Shown: piece by piece, positions 35,239 to 42,438 of the stretch
Layout of the letters: each line of letters starts with the position of its first letter
Position numbering within the stretch: the first letter of the stretch is position 1
From: Clostridia bacterium
Lineage (GTDB): Bacteria > Bacillota > Clostridia > TANB77 > CAG-508
Assembly: GCA_900759015.1 (NCBI GenBank)
Contig: CAAEUE010000014.1
Span: forward strand, 32,943 to 96,942
Length of the DNA stretch: 64,000 nt
Direction: 5' to 3'
Notes under the pieces: generated by a model
The model's input: only the letters and a program-made list of their open reading frames with translations
Database searches by the model: none
What the model was told of the DNA's origin: nothing
Position numbers and translations under genes: made by a program

Positions 35239-36450
35239 CTATTTTTGTAATTTGTAATAAGATTTCTTTCCTTTTTTTAGAATTGCAAATCCTTCTTTAA
35301 AATCTGCATCTGAAAGTACATAGTTTGTATCAGCTATTTTTGTATCATTTAAAGATATACCACCTTGTGTAATTAATTGACGTGCTTGACCTTTTGATGG
35401 TGCAAATCCAACTTGAATTATTGCATCTAATATAGAAATATTTTCTGCAACTGTAGCAGTTGGCATATTATCTAAACTACCTTGTCCTTCGAACAATGCA
35501 TTAGATGCTTCTTCAGCTTTTTTAGCTTCTTCTTCACCATGAATTAATTTGGTTATTTCATATGCAGCTACTTTTTTAGCTTCATTTATTTTTTCATCTT
35601 TTAAATTAGAAAGTTCTTCAACTTTTTCCATAGGTAAGAAAGTAAGTAAACTTAAAACAGTTTTTACATCGGCATCATCAATGTTTCTCCAATATTGATA
35701 AAAATCATATGGTGATGTTTTAGTAGCATCTAACCATAATGCACCTTTTTCTGTTTTTCCCATTTTTTTACCTTCTTTTGTTGTAAGAAGTTTAAATGTA
35801 AGACCATATGAATCAGAATGACCAATTCTTCTTATTAAGTCAACACCACCTAGAATGTTTGACCATTGGTCGTTTCCACCCATTTGTAATTTACACCCAT
35901 ATTTATCATGTAAATATAAAAAGTCATATGATTGCATTAACATATAGCTAAGTTCGAAGAAGGTTAAACCTCTTTCCATTCTTTGTTTATAACATTCTGC
36001 AGCAAGCATTTTATTAACAGAAAATAATGAACCGATTTCTCTTGCAAAGTTAATAAATTTTAAATCTAGTAACCAATCTGCATTGTTTACTATTATTGCA
36101 GCATTTTCACCTTCGAAAGATAAAAATTTAGCAATTTGCTTTTTAAAACATTCAACATTATGATCTATTTCTTCTCTAGACATCATTCTTCTCATATCTG
36201 TTTTACCAGAAGGGTCACCTATTGTAGCTGTACCACCACCAATTAAAATAATTGGTCTATGTCCTGCTTTTTGCATATGTGATGCAACCATTAAAGAAAT
36301 AAAATGTCCTACATGTAAACTATCTGCAGTTGGATCAAATCCTATATAAAATGATATTGATTCATTATCTAATAAATTTTTAATTTCTTCTGGATGTGTT
36401 AATTGTTCTGTATAACCTCTTTGTGTTAATTCCTCAAAAATATTAGACAT
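35239..36450 (-). CDS. tyrS: Tyrosyl-tRNA synthetase
   Basis: 403 residues. It has class I motifs DSLHVGH (HIGH-equivalent, near residue 40) and KMGKTEKG (KMSKS-equivalent), the MGGNDQWSNI tyrosine-site segment, and a C-terminal S4-like RNA-binding domain (about 335-403). It charges tRNA-Tyr. Unlike ileS in this window there is no T-box: the gene begins 13 bases after the YvyF-like gene, so its control must lie upstream of that gene. The ribosome site AAGGAGG precedes the ATG. Confidence 0.96.
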   Translation of the reverse strand: MSNIFEELTQRGYTEQLTHPEEIKNLLDNESISFYIGFDPTADSLHVGHFISLMVASHMQKAGHRPIILIGGGTATIGDPSGKTDMRRMMSREEIDHNVECFKKQIAKFLSFEGENAAIIVNNADWLLDLKFINFAREIGSLFSVNKMLAAECYKQRMERGLTFFELSYMLMQSYDFLYLHDKYGCKLQMGGNDQWSNILGGVDLIRRIGHSDSYGLTFKLLTTKEGKKMGKTEKGALWLDATKTSPYDFYQYWRNIDDADVKTVLSLLTFLPMEKVEELSNLKDEKINEAKKVAAYEITKLIHGEEEAKKAEEASNALFEGQGSLDNMPTATVAENISILDAIIQVGFAPSKGQARQLITQGGISLNDTKIADTNYVLSDADFKEGFAILKKGKKSYYKLQK

Positions 36451-36462
36451 AAAACGTCCTCC

Positions 36463-36720
36463 TTATAAATTAATATCTATATTATTTTTTTCTTTTTTTA
36501 CAGCTTTAATAAAGTCTTTATTATTCATAAATCTATTTATATTTGATTCAGCAATTCCAGTACCTTTACTTATATCTGCAACTGAAGCATCTTCTATTTG
36601 ATTAGTTAAAAAAGTTTTTAATTTTGACATTTCAAAATTATCTTTTGGTGCGCAATTTGGGCAAATATCATCTACTGATGAAAAAAAGCATCCACAACGT
36701 AAACATTTCTTAAAATTCAT
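36463..36720 (-). CDS. YvyF/TIGR03826-like zinc-ribbon and helix-turn-helix protein
   Basis: 85 residues from ATG 36720. An in-frame ATG at 36732 sits directly against the AAAGGA ribosome site and is too close to be used. The N-terminus has CLRCGCFF and CPNC knuckles, and the C-terminal part (DASVADISKGTGIAESNINRFM) looks like a short helix-turn-helix. This matches the flagellar-operon protein family TIGR03826/YvyF in layout, although no flagellar genes are here. Cotranscribed with tyrS, 13 bases away. Function unknown. Confidence 0.68.
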   Translation of the reverse strand: MNFKKCLRCGCFFSSVDDICPNCAPKDNFEMSKLKTFLTNQIEDASVADISKGTGIAESNINRFMNNKDFIKAVKKEKNNIDINL

Positions 36721-36848
36721 AATTAAGTTCATTCCTTTCTAGTTTGATTATAAATTAAATAAATTTTCTAGCAGTATTCTATCATAAAATACTACAAAAA
36801 AAAACTAAATATTACAAAAAAACATATATAAATTTATTAAAAAAAGTG

Positions 36849-36891
36849 TTGACAATTATTTGTTGTTATGCCATAATGATAATGGTTATCA
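36849..36891 (+). promoter_or_regulatory. perR promoter with Fur/PerR-type operator
   Basis: -35 TTGACA (36849-36854), 17 bases, -10 CATAAT (36872-36877). Overlapping the end of the -10, 36877-36891 reads TGATAATGGTTATCA, a 7-1-7 palindrome of the Fur/PerR box type with one mismatched pair. It predicts autorepression. Confidence 0.85.
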
Positions 36892-36905
36892 CTTAAGGAG
36901 ATGTT

Positions 36906-37310
36906 ATGGAAAGATATAGTAAGCAAAGAGAGTTAATATTAAACGTTTTAAAAGAAAGAAACGACCATCCAACTGCAGAAATGCTATATAATGATATAAT
37001 AAAAATTATGCCAACTATAGGAATTGCAACAGTATATAGAAATTTAGCAGCATTATATGAAAGTGGTCAGATATTAAAAATAGAAACTAAACAAGGGGAA
37101 TCGGATAGGTTTGATGGAAATCTTATGCCTCATCTTCATTTTCAATGTTTAGAATGCAACGAAATACAAGATATCTTTTTAGACGAATGTGATAATGAAA
37201 AACTTAATGAAAAACTTAAAGAATTTGCGAATATTATCAATGCAGAAGTAACAAGTTCCAAAATTCTTTTAAAAGGAAAATGTGAAAAATGCATAAATAA
37301 GGAAAGATAA
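36906..37310 (+). CDS. perR: Fur-family regulator, PerR-like
   Basis: 134 residues. The winged helix (about 1-75) contains HPTAEMLYNDI and GIATVYRNLAAL, the Fur-family recognition region. The dimerisation domain has HLHFQCLEC and a C-terminal CEKC, giving the structural Cys4 zinc site. The PerR subtype is supported by the short length, the 7-1-7 box in its own promoter and the rubrerythrin gene just downstream, but Fur or Zur cannot be excluded without the metal-site residues being modelled. It probably senses peroxide by iron-catalysed histidine oxidation. Confidence 0.85.
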   Translation: MERYSKQRELILNVLKERNDHPTAEMLYNDIIKIMPTIGIATVYRNLAALYESGQILKIETKQGESDRFDGNLMPHLHFQCLECNEIQDIFLDECDNEKLNEKLKEFANIINAEVTSSKILLKGKCEKCINKER

Positions 37311-37419
37311 AAATCCATATATGCAAATCTCACAGGTTTAGGTAACCTAACGTGGTTGTTTCAGAAAAATCTAACGATTTTTCTCACAAATAAAATTTTA
37401 TATTATAGGAGGAATAAAA

Positions 37420-37971
37420 ATGAAAGCTTATGTATGTAAAGTATGTGGATATGTACACATTGGAGACGAAGCTCCAGAAAAATGCCCACAATGTGGAGCT
37501 AGCAAAGACAAATTTGAATTAAAAGATATGAGTGGAGATAAAGACTATGCAGATGAGCACAAAATCGGTGTGGCTCAAGGTTTAGACGAAGAAGTTGTTA
37601 AAGGATTAAAAGATAACTTTATGGGAGAATGTACAGAAGTAGGTATGTACATTGCTATGAGTCGTCAAGCTGATAGAGATGGATACCCAGAAATAGCAGA
37701 AGCATTTAAAAGATATGCTTTAGAAGAAGCTGAACATGCTGCTAAATTTGCAGAATTATTAGGAGAAGTTGTTTATGCAGATACTAAGAAAAATTTAGAA
37801 TTAAGAGCAGCTGCAGAACAAGGTGCTTGCATGGGTAAAAAAGAATTAGCTACAAGAGCTAAAGAATTAGGATATGATGCTATACATGATACAGTTCATG
37901 AAATGGCTAAAGATGAAGCTCGTCATGGAAGAGGATTTGACGGATTATTAAAAAGATATTTTTCAAAATAA
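37420..37971 (+). CDS. Rubrerythrin with N-terminal rubredoxin domain (reverse type)
   Basis: 183 residues. The rubredoxin-like centre comes first (CKVCGY at 6-11 and CPQCG at 22-26), then the four-helix diiron domain with E(E)AEH and DEARH motifs. This order is reversed relative to classical rubrerythrin and is typical of obligate anaerobes. It reduces hydrogen peroxide with electrons from NADH via rubredoxin. It follows perR by 110 bases, has its own AGGAGG and ends in a strong terminator. Probably a PerR target, judging from location only. Confidence 0.93.
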   Translation: MKAYVCKVCGYVHIGDEAPEKCPQCGASKDKFELKDMSGDKDYADEHKIGVAQGLDEEVVKGLKDNFMGECTEVGMYIAMSRQADRDGYPEIAEAFKRYALEEAEHAAKFAELLGEVVYADTKKNLELRAAAEQGACMGKKELATRAKELGYDAIHDTVHEMAKDEARHGRGFDGLLKRYFSK

Positions 37972-37998
37972 TATTTGTTAATAATTAGTATGATAAAA

Positions 37999-38042
37999 CG
38001 AATATAGGATGTTAGTATTACACATCTTATATTCGCTTTTTA
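37999..38042 (+). terminator. Terminator of the rubrerythrin gene
   Basis: Arms CGAATATAGGATGT and ACATCTTATATTCG (one G-T pair) followed by a T-run. Confidence 0.85.
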
Positions 38043-38049
38043 TTATATA

Positions 38050-38147
38050 GGAAAATTGAAGATTTTCGCGTATATAACAAGCTTAAGTTACCTATATTTG
38101 TGAGATTGGACATCATCTGCACGTATAGGGATACGGTTTTTCTTATT
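38050..38147. repeat. Second repeat family, copy 2
   Basis: GGAAAATTGAAGATTTTCG hairpin, then ATAACAAGCTTAAGTTACC, then ATCTGCACG and TTTTTCTTATT. It has the same order of blocks as the copy at 35084-35187, with internal divergence. Confidence 0.65.
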
Positions 38148-38207
38148 TACAAATAAAAAGTAGTTATGGTATAATTAAATGGACTTAAAATTTAAGAAGG
38201 TGTGTTT

Positions 38208-38582
38208 ATGGCAGTATTATTATTTATAATATATATGCTAGTACTAATAATCTTTGGTTTGGTCGTATTTGCTGTTATGCAAATAAAGATGGCAGGTTTA
38301 ACTGTAAAAGATTTCTGGTCATTTATAGAGGCAAACCAAGAATTAGATAAATTAGACAAAATTGCAAAAAAATATGAAAAAATGACTACTCCTCAACAAA
38401 TAATGTTCTTAAAAGAAGCTGAAAAGATATTTAGTGCTTTTGATAAAGTACCGGCCTCTATCTGGGAAGAAGAAACAAATAAATATCAAAATGTTTTAGA
38501 AGCATATAAAGATATAAAAGTTATGAGATGGATAGAGAATGATAAGAGTAATGTAAAAGAAGAAGTTACAGATACAAAATAA
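38208..38582 (+). CDS. Single-pass membrane protein with cytoplasmic coiled coil
   Basis: 124 residues from ATG 38208 (AAGG seven bases upstream; an in-frame GTG at 38202 touches the ribosome site). An N-terminal membrane helix (about 2-25) is followed by a charged helical region (about 40-115) with coiled-coil periodicity. No family recognised. It is a single gene with TATAAT-like promoter (TGGTATAATT) about 30 bases upstream, just before tRNA-Leu. Confidence 0.65.
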   Translation: MAVLLFIIYMLVLIIFGLVVFAVMQIKMAGLTVKDFWSFIEANQELDKLDKIAKKYEKMTTPQQIMFLKEAEKIFSAFDKVPASIWEEETNKYQNVLEAYKDIKVMRWIENDKSNVKEEVTDTK

Positions 38583-38666
38583 AAAATTAAAAAAAAATGA
38601 AAAATTGTATTGACAAATTATATATAAAGGTATTATAATAAGCATTGTCAGTTGCAAGACATTCAT

Positions 38667-38755
38667 GCAGATGTGGCGGAACTGGCAGACGCACAGGACT
38701 TAAAATCCTGCGAGGGTTAAACCTCGTGCCGGTTCGATTCCGGCCATCTGCACCA
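38667..38755 (+). tRNA. tRNA-Leu (anticodon TAA)
   Basis: 89 bases including an encoded CCA. Acceptor arms GCAGATG (38667-38673) and CATCTGC (38745-38751) pair fully, with discriminator A. The anticodon stem is CAGGA/TCCTG and the loop CTTAAAA, giving anticodon TAA at 38701-38703. A long variable arm (GCGAGGGTTAAACCTCGT) marks a class II tRNA, and the T-arm GGTTCGATTCC is canonical. It reads UUA (and UUG by wobble) leucine codons, the most abundant type in this AT-rich genome. Confidence 0.98.
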
Positions 38756-38806
38756 AAAAAGTAATACCAAGAAGTTAAACACTTCTTTTGGTATTACTTT
38801 TTTTTT
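38756..38806 (+). terminator. Terminator of tRNA-Leu
   Basis: AAAGTAATACCAAGAAGT and ACTTCTTTTGGTATTACTTT pair almost throughout, followed by a long T-run. Confidence 0.9.
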
Positions 38807-38837
38807 ATAATTAATATATAAAGGAGAGTGACTTCTT

Positions 38838-39110
38838 ATGATGTATCCATATGTCAAATATTCCGATGGTACCGAAGTTACATTTTCAAGTATATATATC
38901 GATAATGACAAAGAATGTATTGATGTACATTTCGAAAGACCTACAAAAAATGGCTTTGATTCTGTTAGAATAAAATTGCCTACTTATGAAGTAACAGTTT
39001 GGGAAGGTAAATATAATGCAGAAGAAATAGAATTTTTTAAGCAAGTTGCAAAGAATAATTCGGATTTGTTTTATAAGTATGCAAAAGAGGGAGGTTTTAA
39101 ATTTGCCTAG
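38838..39110 (+). CDS. Small protein of unknown function upstream of a DUF4160 remnant
   Basis: 90 residues with AAGGAG upstream of ATG 38838. The sequence looks beta-rich at the N-terminus and helical after residue 55 (EVTVWEGKYNAEEIEFFKQ), with no membrane segment. I do not recognise the family. Its last 8 bases overlap a possible TTG start of a DUF4160-like reading frame interrupted by a stop, so the two once formed a translationally coupled pair of toxin-antitoxin-like size. That is inference from spacing only. Confidence 0.6.
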   Translation: MMYPYVKYSDGTEVTFSSIYIDNDKECIDVHFERPTKNGFDSVRIKLPTYEVTVWEGKYNAEEIEFFKQVAKNNSDLFYKYAKEGGFKFA

Positions 39111-39369
39111 TATTTTTGAAGTCTTCGGATAAAAAATATATTTTGGGTCAAATGAAAATAATGAACCTATTCATGTTCATATTTCAAAAGGAAGTCCAAC
39201 TCAAAATTCTACTAAAGTTTGGTTAACCCAAACAGGTGGATGCATATTAGCTAATAATAAAAGTAAAATTCCAGATAGTGATTTAAATAAATTATTAAGT
39301 ATAATTTCTAGACATTACTTTTTAATTATTTCAAAGTGGAAAGAATTTTATAAAATTAATGATATATAA
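39103..39369 (+). pseudogene. DUF4160-like gene interrupted by an in-frame stop
   Basis: Translation from TTG 39103 gives LPSIFEVFG, then TAA at 39130-39132, then KIYFGSNENNEPIHVHISKG and onward for about 70 residues to TAA 39369. The P-x-I-x-x-x-(F)-G opening and the proline-(I/H)-HVH motif are the DUF4160 hallmarks. Only one stop breaks an otherwise clean frame, so inactivation is recent, or the base is an assembly error. Confidence 0.75.
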
Positions 39370-39404
39370 GGATATTAAATTTTATTGCTAAAATGATTAT
39401 AAAC

Positions 39405-39429
39405 CTACCATTAAAAGGTAGTTTTTTTT
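39405..39429 (+). terminator. Terminator after the DUF4160 remnant
   Basis: CTACC, loop, GGTAG, then a run of eight Ts. The 180 bases from here to 39609 hold AT-rich sequence with no ORF or repeat that I could support. Confidence 0.75.
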
Positions 39430-39609
39430 GTGTGTCAAAATCAGGAGGAAAAGACAGACTCGCTTATTGGATAGTCTTAAAAGTGAAGTTCACTAAACAA
39501 TAGAGAAAATATTGAAAAAGTAGATAATTAAAAATATATATGATAATATTTTAGTATAGAATATTAATAAAAAGAAATTGATCAAACGATGATTGATAAT
39601 GGAGAAAGT

Positions 39610-41493
39610 ATGGATTTTTTGATTGAAGAAGTAGTAAAAGAACTAAAAAAAATAAATAATGTAAAATTAACACAAAAAGACAAGAATAAAATTTATAAAA
39701 ATTTTCCTATTCCAAAAGAACATAAAATTTTATGGGCAGATACTATTGGAAAAAGTATGAAATATGGAATGGTCATTACTGATATAGGGCTATTTTTAAG
39801 AACAAATCCTACTATTATTAAGAAAAATAATAAAGAAGTAAAAAAAGAAGAAAAGGTAGCCAATAACTACTATTATTTTAAATGGGAATATTTTAATATA
39901 GAAGATTTTAAATTAAAAAGAAACTCTGAAAATGAATATGATGTTATATTTAATAGAAGAAGAATCCTAGAGATAAATGGTAAATCTAATTTTTTTATAT
40001 GCTATGAAGATATTTATAATAAATCAATAAAAGAAGCAACAATGTCAGCAGAAAATATTTTTGCAGATTTAGAAGCGGTTATCCCTGAAAATTTTGCAAG
40101 AGTCAATAGCAAGCATGGTCATGGAGAGATGGCAGAAGAAGCACTAACCATATTAGATAAATTAAAAGGGAATGAAGCAGAAGTAGTAGGCAGAACAAAT
40201 CAAAAGAATGGTGCAGATCGTATTGTAAATGGTTTAGAGATTCAAACTAAATATTATAGTTCTGGAAAAGGATGTATAAATGCGTGTTTTGACAAGACAA
40301 CAGGACAATTTAGGTATCAAAAATTAAATGGTAAGCCAATGCTAATAGAAGTACCAAAAGATAAGTATATAGAGGCTGTTAATGAATTTAGAAAAAAGAT
40401 TCTAGAGAACAAGGTACCAGGAGTAACAAATCCAGATGATGCCTCAAAATATGTTAAAAAAGGACAATTAACATATAAACAGGCTCTTAATCTTTGTAAA
40501 CCAGGAACTATAGAATCCTTAAAATATGATGTTACAACTGGAGCAATAAATTGTTCTTTTGCTCTAGGAATAAGTTTTTTAACAACTTTCATTTTTGCAT
40601 ATTCAAAAAATAATAATAAAATAGAAGCAATGCAATATGCAATTGCTTCTGGAGTTCAAGTATTTGGGTTATCATTTTTTGCACATATACTTACACAACA
40701 AGTTGCTAGGACAGAATTAACAAAACAACTTATACCATTAAGTAATTATATTGCACAAAAAATGGGATATAAAGCAGTGCAAACTATTGTAAATTCAATT
40801 CGTACAATGGCTGGAAAAACAGCAATTTCTGGCTCAGCTGCTATGAAACAATTATCAAAGATATTTAGAAATAATGTAGTTTCTTCTATCATTACTTTGG
40901 CAGTATTTTCTGTCCCTGATACATATAACTTATTAAAAAAGAGGTTATCAGCTGCACAATATACAAAAAATATGCTTTCGTTAGTTGGAACGATTGCAAC
41001 CGCTGGTTCTGGCACTGTAGCAGCATCTGTTGCTGCCACCAAAATAGGTGCAGTAACAGGAACTACAATTGCTCCTGGAATAGGAACTGCTATTGGTATT
41101 GCAGGTGGACTTGCTGGAGGAGTAGCTGGTGGTGTAGCTATTAAAGCATTAGGAGATTATATTAAGGAAGATGATACAGTAATTTTGTCGAGACTATTTA
41201 ATGCTGTTGTAGAAAATCTAATATATGAATATATGTTATCAGAAAGTGAAATTAATGAACTAATAAAAGAATTAAACAATATAACAGCAAAAGAATTCAA
41301 AGAATTATTTACTGTAGTTATGGCTATAAGAAAACAAGAAAAAATTATTGAAGATTATTTAAGACCTTATTTTGAAAAGATAATACGAAAGAGAGCAGTT
41401 TTACCAGAACCAAAGCCAGAAGATATTATTGGATTTTTTGAAAAGTTCGAGAATGATAACAACCTAAATAATGAAGAAAAGACCCCTAATTGA
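39610..41493 (+). CDS. Large membrane protein with PH-like and nuclease-like regions
   Basis: 627 residues from ATG 39610 (GGAGAAAG five bases upstream; the in-frame ATG at 39589 has no ribosome site). The N-terminal part (about 35-120) resembles the bacterial PH-like domain found in stress and toxin-like proteins (MKYGMVITDIGLFLR... YYYFKWEYF). HGHGEMAEEA (169-178) and GADRIVNGLEIQTK (201-214) form a pattern like the D...E-x-K core of PD-(D/E)xK nucleases. Hydrophobic helices follow at about 313-331, 343-361 and 425-440, then a long Gly/Ala-zipper stretch (456-513) and a helical C-terminus. I know no characterised homologue. It may be a membrane-linked toxin or defence effector. A terminator overlaps its stop. 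Confidence 0.6.
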   Translation: MDFLIEEVVKELKKINNVKLTQKDKNKIYKNFPIPKEHKILWADTIGKSMKYGMVITDIGLFLRTNPTIIKKNNKEVKKEEKVANNYYYFKWEYFNIEDFKLKRNSENEYDVIFNRRRILEINGKSNFFICYEDIYNKSIKEATMSAENIFADLEAVIPENFARVNSKHGHGEMAEEALTILDKLKGNEAEVVGRTNQKNGADRIVNGLEIQTKYYSSGKGCINACFDKTTGQFRYQKLNGKPMLIEVPKDKYIEAVNEFRKKILENKVPGVTNPDDASKYVKKGQLTYKQALNLCKPGTIESLKYDVTTGAINCSFALGISFLTTFIFAYSKNNNKIEAMQYAIASGVQVFGLSFFAHILTQQVARTELTKQLIPLSNYIAQKMGYKAVQTIVNSIRTMAGKTAISGSAAMKQLSKIFRNNVVSSIITLAVFSVPDTYNLLKKRLSAAQYTKNMLSLVGTIATAGSGTVAASVAATKIGAVTGTTIAPGIGTAIGIAGGLAGGVAGGVAIKALGDYIKEDDTVILSRLFNAVVENLIYEYMLSESEINELIKELNNITAKEFKELFTVVMAIRKQEKIIEDYLRPYFEKIIRKRAVLPEPKPEDIIGFFEKFENDNNLNNEEKTPN

Positions 41494-41513
41494 ATCAAAT
41501 TTCAATTAGGGGT
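41482..41513. terminator. Bidirectional terminator at the end of the 39610 gene
   Basis: ACCCCTAATTGAA and TTCAATTAGGGGT flank a 6-base loop; the stop codon of the plus gene lies in the stem, and the minus gene ends 6 bases beyond. Confidence 0.85.
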
Positions 41514-41518
41514 TTAAC

Positions 41519-41809
41519 TTACATTCCTAATTCTTTTAGTATTTGCTTATTCTGTTTTGTAGCAGGCCAAGAAATTGTAAAAAATAATATAAAAAATATA
41601 ACAACTAAAACCAAACCAATAATTGTGCTATAACGCATTATAGCTAAAGACTCAAAAAGCGCTATTACAATAGCATAAATTTTTCTATAATTTTTTACAA
41701 GAATTTGTTTTTGTTCATCTGAAGCTTTTTCTTTAACTTTTTTAGCTAATAGAATATCTGGTTTAGCCAAACTGATTATTAAAATTATTATTAAAAATAA
41801 ATCTAACAC
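41519..41809 (-). CDS. Small membrane protein, two to three helices
   Basis: 96 residues from a GTG at 41809 with AAAGGAGG eight bases upstream. A much longer in-frame reading from 41968 lacks a ribosome site and runs through AT-rich intergenic DNA. Helices lie at about 2-14, 43-60 and 62-82, with a charged helix between. No family recognised. It converges on the 39610 gene and shares its terminator. Confidence 0.6.
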   Translation of the reverse strand: MLDLFLIIILIISLAKPDILLAKKVKEKASDEQKQILVKNYRKIYAIVIALFESLAIMRYSTIIGLVLVVIFFILFFTISWPATKQNKQILKELGM

Positions 41810-42001
41810 AATATTTCCTCCTTTATTAATTTTATTTAATATATCATAAGAAAATACCATAGACAATATTAATACAAAATAAGTAAGATTATTTGCTACT
41901 TTTTTGCTTTTTCTTAATAAATATGCTATAATAAAGTTTGAGAAACTCGTAGACTTTTTACATTGCACATTAAGTGCAAATGATTAGCAGGAGGAAGAAA
42001 T

Positions 42002-42367
42002 ATGAGAGAAGTATTAGCAGAAGCAAATGTAGTAGAAACAATGCGGAAAGTGATTGTTGAATGCATTCGGGACAACGAATGTGAGAACACGCAAATTTGG
42101 CTTAATGATGAAGTAGTAAAGAAACTTCAGGATGCCCAGATTTATGGAACGATTAATTATCCTTATGAAGGATATACTATGTTGGCTTTTGAACTCAGGA
42201 CGGGAGAAAAAATGGAAATAACATACAACAGGGAAAAAAGTATTGCTCTAAAAAATTGGCATAATGCATGGAGTAACCTGAATGTTATTAAATACGTATA
42301 TTTTCCGGATTCCAAAGAATATTTCTTCTTTGGAGCTACAGAGGAGAAGATTTTAGTAATTAAATAA
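42002..42367 (+). CDS. Orphan protein of unknown function
   Basis: 121 residues, mixed alpha/beta by appearance, no membrane segment and no recognised motif. It is a complete cassette: TTGCTT, 17 bases including TGC, TATAAT (about 41908-41936), ribosome site AGGAGG, and a hairpin at 42385-42420. Codons CGG, GTG, GAC and ACG contrast with the Sel1 gene next door. Its promoter layout closely matches those of the 11417 and 12783 orphan genes. Confidence 0.65.
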   Translation: MREVLAEANVVETMRKVIVECIRDNECENTQIWLNDEVVKKLQDAQIYGTINYPYEGYTMLAFELRTGEKMEITYNREKSIALKNWHNAWSNLNVIKYVYFPDSKEYFFFGATEEKILVIK

Positions 42368-42384
42368 TTAATCTCATGTTTCGT

Positions 42385-42420
42385 ACATGGCTTTCCTACA
42401 TAAAAGTAGGGGAGCCATGT
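42385..42420. terminator. Hairpin after the 42002 orphan gene
   Basis: ACATGGCTTTCCTAC and GTAGGGGAGCCATGT flank ATAAAA. Strong stem but a weak T-run. Confidence 0.7.
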
Positions 42421-42438
42421 GTTAGTTTGCATAAAAGA

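Noticed and set aside
36451..36905. T-box upstream of tyrS
   Set aside because: Only 12 bases separate tyrS from the YvyF-like gene, and the AGGTGG...GCG T-box signature is not found before that gene either.
41810..41968. N-terminal extension of the small minus-strand membrane protein
   Set aside because: GTG 41809 has an ideal AAAGGAGG; the upstream part has no ribosome site.
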